This document shows positions 19,409-27,000 of a stretch of DNA of 64,000 nucleotides, one piece after another. The stretch is taken from assembly GCF_002263495.1 (NCBI RefSeq), contig NZ_CP022753.1, positions 5,332,001 to 5,396,000 of the forward strand. Direction: 5' to 3'. How positions within the stretch are numbered: position 1 is the stretch's first letter; the number at the start of each line of letters is the position of its first letter. The translations under genes were made by a program, and so were the position numbers. Source of the DNA: Nocardiopsis gilva YIM 90087 (GTDB lineage Bacteria; Actinomycetota; Actinomycetes; Streptosporangiales; Streptosporangiaceae). A model generated the notes under the pieces. The model saw nothing but the letters and a program-made list of their open reading frames with translations. It was not told where the DNA came from and did not search any database.

Positions 19409-22177
19409 ATGTCGAACAGCTTCGGTCTCCGACGCATCAGCGGTGGAGCGGAGGCCGGGGCCAGGGAGTCGGCGGCTCCCCGGCCCCGGGCCGGCCTCTT
19501 CCATAGAAAAGTCGGAATATCCGACCAAAAGCAGCACAATGTATACGTGGCACGTGGAAAACTGCGCATCTATCTCGGCGCCGCGCCCGGGGTCGGCAAG
19601 ACCTATGCCGCCCTGAGCGAGGCGCGGCGCCGTGCCGATCGCGGCACGGACATCGTCGTCGGGTTCATCGAGCCCCACGGGCGGCAGAAGACCGCCGACC
19701 TGCTCGACGGCCTGGAGGTGCTGCCCCGGCGCACGATCACGCACCGCGGGTCCGAGTTCGCGGAACTCGACATCGACGCCCTGCTGGCCCGAGCTCCAAA
19801 GGTCGCGGTCGTCGACGAGCTGGCGCACACCAATGTCCCCGGCACGCGCAACCCCAAGCGCTGGCAGGACATCGACGAGCTGCTCGACGCCGGTGTCGAC
19901 GTCATCTCCACGGTGAACATCCAGCACCTGGAGTCGCTGAACGACGTCGTCGAGCAGATCACCGGCGTGCGGCAGCGCGAGACCATCCCCGACGAGATCG
20001 CCCGCCGTGCCGACCAGATCGAGCTGTGCGACATGTCACCGCACTCGCTGCGCCGCCGGATGTCGCACGGCAACATCTACCCGGCGGAGAAGGTCGACGC
20101 CGCGCTGTCCAACTACTTCCGCGAGGGCAACCTCACCGCGCTGCGCGAGCTGGCGCTGCTGTGGGTCGCCGACCGCGTGGATGAGGGCCTCGCCCGCTAC
20201 CGGGGCGAGCACAAGATCCGGCAGACCTGGGAGGCGCGCGAGCGCGTCGTGGTCGCGCTGACCGGCGGGCCCGAGGGCGAGACGCTGATCCGGCGCGCCG
20301 CCCGGGTGGCCGCGCGCTCGCGCGGCGGGCAGCCGCAGCCCAGCCACCTGATGGCGGTCCACGTGGTGGCCAGCGACGGCCTCACCCAGATCCGGCCCGA
20401 GGCGCTGGCCTACCAGAAGCAGCTGCTGGCCCAGCTCGGGGGCACCTACCACCAGGTCATCGGGGACGACATCCCCACGGCGCTGCTGGAGTTCGCCCAC
20501 GGGGTCAACGCCACCCAGATCGTGCTCGGCTCCTCCCGTCGGCGCAACTGGCAGTACATATTCGGCCCCGGCGTCGGTGCGACGGTCGCCCGGGAGTCCG
20601 GCGACATCGACGTGCACATCGTCACGCACGAGGAGGTGGGCCGCGGGCGGGGGCTGCTGCCGCCGCTGGCCGGGAACCTGGGGCGGCTCCGGCTGATCTG
20701 GGGGTGGGTGACCGGCCTGCTGGCCCCCGTTGTGCTCGCCGGACTCCTGCACCTGCCGTTTCTCGCCGAGGTCGGTCTGCCTACGGAGATCCTGCTCTTC
20801 CTCTGCCTCACCGTCATCGCGGCGATGATCGGCGGCCTGTGGCCCGCGCTCGCCGCGGCGCTGTGGGGCAGCTTCCTCCTCAACATCCTGTTCACGCCGC
20901 CGGTGCACCGGCTGACGATCACCGAGCCCGACAACATCATCGCGCTGATCATCTTCGTGGTGGTGGGGGCGCTCGTCGCGATCGTCGTCGACCTGGCCAA
21001 ACGCCGCTCCGTCCAGGCCGCGCGCGCCCGCGCGGAGGCCAGCACGCTGAGCCTGCTCGCCGGGAGCGTCCTGGGCGGCCAGGAACCCCTGCCCGCGCTG
21101 CTGCAGCGAATCCGTGAAACCTTCGGGCAGCAGTCCGTGGCCCTGCTGGAGCAATTGGACAGCAGCCGGTGGCGGTGCCTGGAATCGGTGGGCGACACGC
21201 CCTGCATGTCCCCCGACGACGCCGATGCGCTGGTGTCGGTCAGCGACTCGCTCGCGCTGGCGCTGCGCGGGCACATGCTTCCCGCGGCCGACCGGCGGAT
21301 CCTCGGGGCCTTCGCCACCCACATCGGGATCGCGCTGGAACGGCAGCGGCTGGTCGGGGACGCGGCCGAGGCCCGGCGGCAGGCCGCCGGGAACAAGATC
21401 CGCACCGCCCTGCTCGCGGCCGTCTCCCACGACCTGCGCACCCCGCTGACCTCGATCAAGGCCAGCGTCTCCAGCCTGCGCTCCACCGAGATCGCGCTGG
21501 ACGAGGAGGACCGGGCGGAGCTGCTGGAGAACATCGAGGATTCCACCGATCGGCTCAACGGCCTTGTCGGCAACCTGCTGGACATGAGCCGTCTGCAGAC
21601 CGACACCGTGCGCCCCAAGATGCGCGCGGTCGGTCTGGAGGAGGTCGTCCCGGCGACCCTGATCGGCCTGCCGCCCGACAGCGTCCGGGTGGACGTGCCC
21701 GACCACCTGCCGCGCGTGCGCGTCGACTCCGGTCTGCTGGAGCGCGCCGTGGCCAACGTCGTGCAGAATGCGGTGCGGTACAACCCCGCCGGCGCGGACC
21801 CCGTGCGGGTCGCCGCCAGCGCCCTGGGCGACAAGGTCGAGCTGCGGGTCGCCGACCACGGGCCGGGGGTGCCCGACGAGGCCAAGGACCGGATCTTCGA
21901 GGCGTTCCAGCGCCTCGGCGACGCGCCCCGGGGCACGGGGGTCGGCCTCGGCCTCGCCGTGGCCAAGGGGTTCACCGAGGCGATGGACGGCACCCTGGTC
22001 GCCGAGGACACCCCCGGCGGCGGACTCACCATGGTCCTCACATTTGCCAACGCCACAGCGAAGCCGGTGGGTAGCACTACGAGGACGGGGGACGCCGTCT
22101 CGGGAGAGCCGTCCACCAATTCGACGGCCCCGTCCGGCACCAACACGAACAGAGTCACGGAAACCGAGGATGCGTGA
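19409..22177 (+). CDS. kdpD: Sensor histidine kinase KdpD
   Basis: The membrane sensor of the Kdp two-component system, up to 922 residues. In order: a KdpD N-terminal domain with Walker A GAAPGVGKT, a universal-stress-type domain (VVALTGGPEGETLIRRAARV), four membrane helices (about residues 430-530), a GAF-like region, HisKA with phosphoacceptor His674 (AAVSHDLRTPLTSIKAS), and an HATPase (ANVVQNAVRYNP, DHGPGVP, GTGVGLGLAVAKG). ATG at 19409 adds 46 unconserved residues; GTG at 19547, where the conserved ARGKLRIYLG begins, is an equally possible start, with a -10-like CACAAT 6 bases before it. The stop overlaps kdpE. Confidence 0.94.
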   Translation: MSNSFGLRRISGGAEAGARESAAPRPRAGLFHRKVGISDQKQHNVYVARGKLRIYLGAAPGVGKTYAALSEARRRADRGTDIVVGFIEPHGRQKTADLLDGLEVLPRRTITHRGSEFAELDIDALLARAPKVAVVDELAHTNVPGTRNPKRWQDIDELLDAGVDVISTVNIQHLESLNDVVEQITGVRQRETIPDEIARRADQIELCDMSPHSLRRRMSHGNIYPAEKVDAALSNYFREGNLTALRELALLWVADRVDEGLARYRGEHKIRQTWEARERVVVALTGGPEGETLIRRAARVAARSRGGQPQPSHLMAVHVVASDGLTQIRPEALAYQKQLLAQLGGTYHQVIGDDIPTALLEFAHGVNATQIVLGSSRRRNWQYIFGPGVGATVARESGDIDVHIVTHEEVGRGRGLLPPLAGNLGRLRLIWGWVTGLLAPVVLAGLLHLPFLAEVGLPTEILLFLCLTVIAAMIGGLWPALAAALWGSFLLNILFTPPVHRLTITEPDNIIALIIFVVVGALVAIVVDLAKRRSVQAARARAEASTLSLLAGSVLGGQEPLPALLQRIRETFGQQSVALLEQLDSSRWRCLESVGDTPCMSPDDADALVSVSDSLALALRGHMLPAADRRILGAFATHIGIALERQRLVGDAAEARRQAAGNKIRTALLAAVSHDLRTPLTSIKASVSSLRSTEIALDEEDRAELLENIEDSTDRLNGLVGNLLDMSRLQTDTVRPKMRAVGLEEVVPATLIGLPPDSVRVDVPDHLPRVRVDSGLLERAVANVVQNAVRYNPAGADPVRVAASALGDKVELRVADHGPGVPDEAKDRIFEAFQRLGDAPRGTGVGLGLAVAKGFTEAMDGTLVAEDTPGGGLTMVLTFANATAKPVGSTTRTGDAVSGEPSTNSTAPSGTNTNRVTETEDA
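19511..19525. promoter_or_regulatory. Inverted repeat near the alternative kdpD start
   Basis: GTCGGA and TCCGAC flank ATA, in an unusually A+T-rich patch 22 bases before the GTG at 19547. If kdpDE has its own promoter, this would be an operator position; if translation starts at 19409 it is simply coding. Confidence 0.25.
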
Positions 22178-22854
22178 TGCGAATACTCGTCGTCGATGAC
22201 GACGCGCAGATCGTCCGAGCCATGCGGATCAACCTGCGGGCACGGGGCTATGACGTGGAGACGGCCGGCGACGGGGCGTCGGCCCTGCGCATCGCGGCCA
22301 AGCAGCCGCCCGACGTCGTCCTGCTCGACCTGGGCCTGCCCGACATGGAGGGCGGGGACGTCATCGAGGGGCTGCGCGGGTGGACCTCGGTTCCGATCAT
22401 CGTGCTGTCGGCGCGGCACTCGGCCAGTGAGAAGGTGCGCTCGCTCGACCAGGGTGCCGACGACTACGTGACCAAGCCCTTCGGCATGGACGAGCTCCTC
22501 GCCCGTATCCGCGCGGCCCAGCGCCGCTCGGTCCACGTCGAGGAGGCCCCGGTGGTGAACACTCCGACGTTCACCGTGGACCTCGGGGCCAAGCGGGTGA
22601 CGCGTGACGGCCGCGAGGTTCGGCTCACCCCCACCGAGTGGCACATCCTGGAGATCCTCGCCCGCAACGCGGGTCGGCTGGTGAGCCAGCGCCAGCTCCT
22701 CCACGACGTGTGGGGACCCGCGTACCAGAGCGAGACCAACTACCTGCGCGTCTACCTGGCCCAGCTCCGCCGCAAGCTGGAGAAGGACCCCGCCCACCCC
22801 AGGCACCTGATCACCGAGGCGGGCATGGGCTACCGGTTCGAGAAGGACGGCTGA
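22177..22854 (+). CDS. kdpE: Response regulator KdpE (OmpR family)
   Basis: A 225-residue regulator that activates kdpFABC when phosphorylated by KdpD. The receiver domain has the acidic pocket VVDDD, phospho-acceptor Asp51 (VVLLDLGLPD), and VTKPFGMDELLARI with the conserved Lys. The C-terminal winged helix has LTPTEWHILEILARNAGRLV, SETNYLRVYLAQLRRKLE and the ending EAGMGYRF. The ATG shares a base with the kdpD stop (TGATG). A hairpin terminator follows 38 bp behind. Confidence 0.96.
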   Translation: MRILVVDDDAQIVRAMRINLRARGYDVETAGDGASALRIAAKQPPDVVLLDLGLPDMEGGDVIEGLRGWTSVPIIVLSARHSASEKVRSLDQGADDYVTKPFGMDELLARIRAAQRRSVHVEEAPVVNTPTFTVDLGAKRVTRDGREVRLTPTEWHILEILARNAGRLVSQRQLLHDVWGPAYQSETNYLRVYLAQLRRKLEKDPAHPRHLITEAGMGYRFEKDG

Positions 22855-22892
22855 CCGGCCCGCCCCTGCCCCCGTCCGCCCCTCCCGCGATG

Positions 22893-22946
22893 CTCATGGG
22901 GATTCTGTCCAAATACCGGCGAAATTCGACAGAATCCCCGTGATCA
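22893..22946 (+). terminator. Terminator hairpin of the kdp operon
   Basis: A perfect 12-bp stem GGGGATTCTGTC/GACAGAATCCCC extends outward through imperfect CTCAT/GTGATCAG arms. Its size and A+T content resemble the 65-66 bp repeats, though the sequence differs. Confidence 0.75.
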
Positions 22947-23051
22947 GCGACTGATGAGCTCCGAACGCCCGCACGGCGGAAGTGCCCTCACGCGAAGCGA
23001 GACAGCGGCGTTTCGGTCAGGCCCGGGGGCGCCAACCGGCCCGACCGGATC

Positions 23052-23076
23052 CGCGCCCCGGCGATCCCGGGGCGCG
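23052..23076 (-). terminator. Terminator of the phosphodiesterase gene
   Basis: A perfect 10-bp stem CGCGCCCCGG/CCGGGGCGCG with a 5-base loop starts 5 bases past the stop at 23081 on the minus strand. On that strand a T-poor tail follows, so pairing alone supports it. Confidence 0.65.
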
Positions 23077-23080
23077 GGGC

Positions 23081-24196
23081 CTACTTTTTCTCCCTCAGGA
23101 GCTCCCGGCGGACCTTGTAGAGGTGGTCGGGGCTGTCGGTGAAGACGCCGTCCACGCCCGTCCGCAGGACCGCGATGTAGTAGCTCCGGTAGTCGCCGTA
23201 GGCCGTGGGGTCGTCGCCCTTCCGGTACCCGGCGGGGAGGAACTCGTTCTCGCTGCGCAGGGTCCAGGGCGTGACCAGGAGGTCGCGGTCGTGGGCGTCG
23301 GCGACCAGGGAGGTCGGCTCCCCGGCCAGGCCGTCGTCGCCGATCGGCAGTACCCAGCGCATGGTCGGGCCGATGGCGTCGGCGTAGGTGGCGATCTCGT
23401 CCAGTCCCTCGGGCGTGGTCAGGTGCCGCTGGTGGCCGCCGATGAGCTGGACCACCGGGATGTCCACCCGGTCGTTCAGCTCGCGGGCGCTGTCCGGCTC
23501 GAAGGACTGGACGACGACCGGGGCGTCCTCGTCGCTGAGGCCGCGTTCGTCCAGGATCTCGGCGAATTTGCGCTCCGCGTCCAGACCGATCGAGTCGAAG
23601 TACGCCCCGTGCTTGATCTCGGGGATGACCTTGAGGTCGCGTCCGGTCGTCGCGGCGACGGCGTCGCGCAGGTCGAGGACCTCCTCGAAGGTGGGGATCT
23701 CGTACTTGCCGTCGTGGCGGGCGCTGCGCGGGCGGATGTCGGGGAGGCGTTCGACGGCGCGCAGGGTCTTGATCTCGGCGAGCGTGAAGTCCTCGGAGAA
23801 CCAGCCGGTGACCCGCTTGCCGTCGATGGTCTTGGTGGTGCGGCGGTCGGCGAACTCCGGGTGGTCGGCGACGTCGGTGGTGTCGCTGAGCTCGTTCTCG
23901 TGCCGCGAGATAAGGTGGCCGTCGGAGGTGGGCACGAGGTCGGGTTCGATGACATCGGCGCGCATCCGAACGGCCAGGAAGTAGGAGGCCAGTGTGTGCT
24001 CGGGCCGGTAGGCGGAGGCGCCGCGGTGGGCGATGATCCAGGGAACCTCGACGATGGAATCCACCGGTCTCTCCTGCCGCGTCGCGTCGTGGGTGGCGGG
24101 TTCGGCGGCCGCCGGGGCGGCGCCCGCCAGCAGGCCGAGAACGATCACGGGTGTGGTCAGGGCGATCCGGCGCGAAGCCGCCGCGTAGTGCCGCAT
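23081..24196 (-). CDS. glpQ: Secreted glycerophosphodiester phosphodiesterase
   Basis: It hydrolyses glycerophosphodiesters to glycerol-3-phosphate and an alcohol. The 371-residue precursor has a Sec signal peptide (MRHYAAASRRIALTTPVIVL, cleavage probably after AAPAAAEP), so it acts outside the membrane. The GDPD catalytic motifs are IIAHRGASAYRPEHT (His-Arg and Glu), VIEPDLVPTSDGHLISRHE (E-x-D...H), VIPEIKHG, and DGVFTDSPDHL at the end. The product could feed the glpD enzyme encoded elsewhere in the window, though the genes are far apart. The start is the ATG at 24196. The 285 bases before it (24197-24481) show no gene. Confidence 0.93.
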   Translation of the reverse strand: MRHYAAASRRIALTTPVIVLGLLAGAAPAAAEPATHDATRQERPVDSIVEVPWIIAHRGASAYRPEHTLASYFLAVRMRADVIEPDLVPTSDGHLISRHENELSDTTDVADHPEFADRRTTKTIDGKRVTGWFSEDFTLAEIKTLRAVERLPDIRPRSARHDGKYEIPTFEEVLDLRDAVAATTGRDLKVIPEIKHGAYFDSIGLDAERKFAEILDERGLSDEDAPVVVQSFEPDSARELNDRVDIPVVQLIGGHQRHLTTPEGLDEIATYADAIGPTMRWVLPIGDDGLAGEPTSLVADAHDRDLLVTPWTLRSENEFLPAGYRKGDDPTAYGDYRSYYIAVLRTGVDGVFTDSPDHLYKVRRELLREKK

Positions 24197-24481
24197 GGGT
24201 CTCCTTCGATCTCCGCTGTCGTCTCAGACGGTGCCCTGGGGCACACAGTGCCCGCAGTGAACGGCGATGGCGTCGCAGTCTGACGATCGACCGCGTCGTG
24301 CCGATTCACCGGGTCTGAACGAAAACCCACGCGCCGTGGAATTGTCCACGCGGCGTCCGGTTGTGGACGGGAGCCGTGACACTGGTGCGGCGCCCGTGAT
24401 AGGAGGCGGCCCGCCGTCCCCGCGGGGGCGGCGAACCGTGGGCGGGGGTGGGCCGGCACTGCTGGGTCCCCGGGAGGGCCG

Positions 24482-25402
24482 TCAGCAGGCGCACAGGTCC
24501 AAGAGCATCCGGAACTCGTCGGTGTCGGCGCGGCCGCGGTTGGCCAGGGCCACCGCGAAGATGGGGGCACACGCCCTGCACCAGGCGAGCAGGCGGTCGG
24601 AGGGCACCCCGATGACCGGGGCGAGTACGGCGATCCTGCGCTCGACCTCCTCCAGGCTGGCGGCCTTCCACAGCGGCCAGTCGATGGCGTCGGCGGCGGC
24701 GTCGCCGACGCAGGCGCGGGGGTCGACGGCGACGAGTCCGCGTTCGTGTCCACCGTCGAGGACGTTGCCGGGGTGCAGGTCGCCGTGGAGCGGGACGATG
24801 TCGTCCTCGCCGTGGGCCAGTGCCCGCGCGCGGGCGTGGCCGTGGTGGACGAGGGCGGCGGACACGACGTCGGCGGCGGCGCCCTCTTGGCGGTACCGAT
24901 CCCACATGTCGAAAACGAAGTTGATCCTGCTGATGAGGGGATGCAGCTCGCCCAGTTCGTCGCGGGGGACATCGGCCGAGTGCAGGTCGCTGATGAGAGC
25001 GCCGATGGTCTCCATCGGCGGCACCACGCCGTTGAGGGCGACCGTGCGGCCCGTTCCGATGGCCTCCAGTAGGACGGCGCCGCGCTCCGCGTCGACCTCC
25101 CACACCGCCGGAACCCGCCCCGTGGGCTCCCAGATCCGGAGGATGCGTGCCTCGGAGGAGCCGAGCCTGGGGTCGGGGGAGATCTTCAAGATGCCGGCGC
25201 TGCCATCGATGCGGCGGCAGTGCACCACGACCGATGTCCTGCCGTGCGGTGCCGGGCCCAGCACCGTGAGCTTCCATTCCGCCGCAAGGTCGTCCACGAG
25301 GTCGGGGAGCCCGGCCAGCCAGTCGTCGGCCCTGCTACCGAATCTGCGCAACAGCCGCTCGCGCTGTTTGGCGTCGACTAGTTGCGCTGTGACGTCACTC
25401 AT
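24482..25402 (-). CDS. APH-like aminoglycoside/hydroxyurea kinase family protein
   Basis: A 306-residue small-molecule kinase related to streptomycin 6-phosphotransferases of the APH(6)/hydroxyurea type. The catalytic loop is PLHGDLHPGNVLDGG, and the metal-binding segment is AVDPRACVGDAAADA, where family members carry ID/VDP. The N-lobe has GILKISPDP, giving the ATP-binding Lys. ATG at 25402 suits the family length. Many such actinomycete genes are chromosomal and their natural substrate is unknown, so I do not claim drug resistance. Confidence 0.85.
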   Translation of the reverse strand: MSDVTAQLVDAKQRERLLRRFGSRADDWLAGLPDLVDDLAAEWKLTVLGPAPHGRTSVVVHCRRIDGSAGILKISPDPRLGSSEARILRIWEPTGRVPAVWEVDAERGAVLLEAIGTGRTVALNGVVPPMETIGALISDLHSADVPRDELGELHPLISRINFVFDMWDRYRQEGAAADVVSAALVHHGHARARALAHGEDDIVPLHGDLHPGNVLDGGHERGLVAVDPRACVGDAAADAIDWPLWKAASLEEVERRIAVLAPVIGVPSDRLLAWCRACAPIFAVALANRGRADTDEFRMLLDLCAC

Positions 25403-25539
25403 GCGTCCACCTTACGAATCGGCCCCGCCTGTGACCCGGGAATCATGTTGCCTCTCCGCTACCACCGGGAAAACCCCACACCCGGCTCTCACCGGCGGGG
25501 GACATCACAGGGATCCCTACCCCGGTGGCCGTCGGTCAT

Positions 25540-25556
25540 ATACCCACCCGGGGCAT
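25540..25556. promoter_or_regulatory. Weak CsoR-like box upstream of the DUF6153 gene
   Basis: ATACCC-ACCC-GGGGCAT is an imperfect form of the operator at 26945 and ends 13 bases before the DUF6153 GTG. Its place at the head of the copper island makes it credible, but the match is partial. Confidence 0.35.
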
Positions 25557-25568
25557 TACCATGACCAC

Positions 25569-26066
25569 GTGATCGCAACGGGGGACAAGGGTGCCGCGTG
25601 TTCGGCGTGGGCACGCCTGCTGTTGCTGACGCTCGTCCTGCTGGGTGTGGGGGCCATGCACACGCTCGGCCACATGCAGGTGGACCGTTCCCCCGTTGGC
25701 GCGCACGCGCTGTCCGTGTCCGCGGCGGCGTCCGGTCCGCTCTCCACGACCGCCCCCGCATCTGGGAGCACTGCCGTGCGCACCGACGGCACCGACGGGT
25801 GGACGGAGTCCGGATCCGTGACCGCGGTATCGCAGGTCACCAGCGATGATGGTGCCGATCACCGCGCCACGGTGCGGTTGGATCCCACAAGCGTGTGCCT
25901 GGGGGTCGAGGTTCTGGTCCTCACGCTGGCGTGGGTGGCCATCGGCGCCTTCGCGCGCTGGCTGGGTCGCCTCCCGGGGAGATCATGGCCGTCGCGGATC
26001 GTCTCGACGGTGGCCCCGCCCGCATCTCCCCCATCCCTCGCGGCGCTTCAGGTGCTGCGGATCTAG
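25569..26066 (+). CDS. DUF6153-type membrane protein
   Basis: A 165-residue protein with an N-terminal helix (WARLLLLTLVLLGVGAMHTLGH), a low-complexity Ser/Thr/Ala stretch, and a second helix (CLGVEVLVLTLAWVAIGAFA). MH, H and Cys residues at the helix ends are usual in DUF6153 proteins, which occur next to copper genes in actinomycetes; a role in copper handling is inferred. GTG at 25569 begins the conserved part. The open frame extends far upstream but only as unconserved antisense to the kinase gene. Confidence 0.7.
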   Translation: MIATGDKGAACSAWARLLLLTLVLLGVGAMHTLGHMQVDRSPVGAHALSVSAAASGPLSTTAPASGSTAVRTDGTDGWTESGSVTAVSQVTSDDGADHRATVRLDPTSVCLGVEVLVLTLAWVAIGAFARWLGRLPGRSWPSRIVSTVAPPASPPSLAALQVLRI

Positions 26067-26185
26067 ATGCCCCAGGGGTGGAGTGCGTCCACGGCACCCC
26101 GCCCGATATCGGACCGACCACCTGTAGCACGGCGCGCTGGCCCGAATTCGCCACCCGCGTCCGCGTTGACGAGAAGGACACACGC

Positions 26186-26812
26186 ATGACCACGCGCAAG
26201 CACGTTCTGCTCCTGCTGCCCACGGCCCTGGCCGGGACCGTGATCCTGGCCGCCTGCGGGGGTACCGGCGGCGGCGATGGCGCCGCTCCGACCACGGAGC
26301 AGACTGCCACGGCCGCCGCCGACTTCAACGACACCGACGCCGAGTTCGCGCGGATGATGATCCCCCACCACGAGCAGGCCGTGGAGATGTCGGACCTGGC
26401 CGAGAAGAACCAGGCCGGGACGCAGGTCCAGGATCTCGCGGACAAGATCTCCGCGGCCCAGGGACCTGAGGTCAGGAAGCTGAAGGGCATGTTGACAACC
26501 TGGGGTGAGAAGCCGCTGTCCGACGACGCGGCGGCCGAGGTCATGGACGGCATGCTGACCCCGGACCAGATGGCCGACCTGAGGAAGGCCACGGGCACCG
26601 AGTTCGACCAGCTGTACCTGGAGCTGATGGTCGAGCACCACGAGGGTGCGGTCGAGATGGCCCAGAAGGAGATCCACGACGGTGTCAACGCCGATGCGAT
26701 GCAGATGGCTGAGGACATCGTGGACGCCCAGGAGTCCGAGATCTCCTCGATGAAGGGCATGCTCGGCGATTCCGGAACCGATGGCGGCAGGAAAGCCGCC
26801 GCGGACGGCTAG
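26186..26812 (+). CDS. DUF305-domain lipoprotein
   Basis: A 208-residue lipoprotein: signal MTTRKHVLLLLPTALAGTVI with lipobox LAAC, then a Thr/Ala linker and a DUF305 ferritin-like four-helix domain. The two paired motifs MMIPHHEQAVEMSDLA and MVEHHEGAVEMAQKEI carry the conserved HHExAVEM residues and Met-rich helices, which are thought to bind copper. It sits outside the membrane between the DUF6153 gene and the copper ATPase. ATG at 26186 follows GAGAAGGA. Copper binding is inferred from family and neighbours. Confidence 0.88.
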   Translation: MTTRKHVLLLLPTALAGTVILAACGGTGGGDGAAPTTEQTATAAADFNDTDAEFARMMIPHHEQAVEMSDLAEKNQAGTQVQDLADKISAAQGPEVRKLKGMLTTWGEKPLSDDAAAEVMDGMLTPDQMADLRKATGTEFDQLYLELMVEHHEGAVEMAQKEIHDGVNADAMQMAEDIVDAQESEISSMKGMLGDSGTDGGRKAAADG

Positions 26813-26935
26813 GGACGACGGCGGGGACGGCAGCCAGAGCTGATCTCGCGTGGAAGGGCACCGGCACGCCGGTGCCCCTCTTCTTTCCGTGTGGGCCCCG
26901 CCGACCGGAATACCTGTGCCGGTCCGCGTGTTTCC

Positions 26936-26966
26936 TTGACAGGTGTATACCCCCTAGGGGTATACA
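26936..26966 (+). promoter_or_regulatory. CsoR-type copper-responsive promoter/operator
   Basis: TTGACA (26936-26941) and TATACA (26961-26966) form a sigma70-like promoter. Between and overlapping them is an inverted repeat, arms GTATACCCC (26945-26953) and GGGGTATAC (26957-26965) around CTA. This ATACCCC...GGGGTAT pattern is the usual CsoR site, so copper should release repression of the ATPase gene. No csoR gene is in the window. Confidence 0.8.
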
Positions 26967-27000
26967 AGGACGTAGGGGGCTACACGGAAGGAGCACGACC

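Noticed and set aside
20036-21859. 607- and 786-codon minus-strand frames across kdpD
   Set aside because: Reverse-frame artefacts; all KdpD domains are intact on the plus strand.
24482-25402. Calling the APH-like kinase and the AadA-like gene (30994) resistance genes
   Set aside because: Both families are common in actinomycete chromosomes with unknown substrates. No mobile element or resistance context is present.
24267-25568. N-terminal extension of the DUF6153 frame
   Set aside because: It runs antisense through the APH-like gene and has no conserved content. The protein begins at the GTG at 25569.
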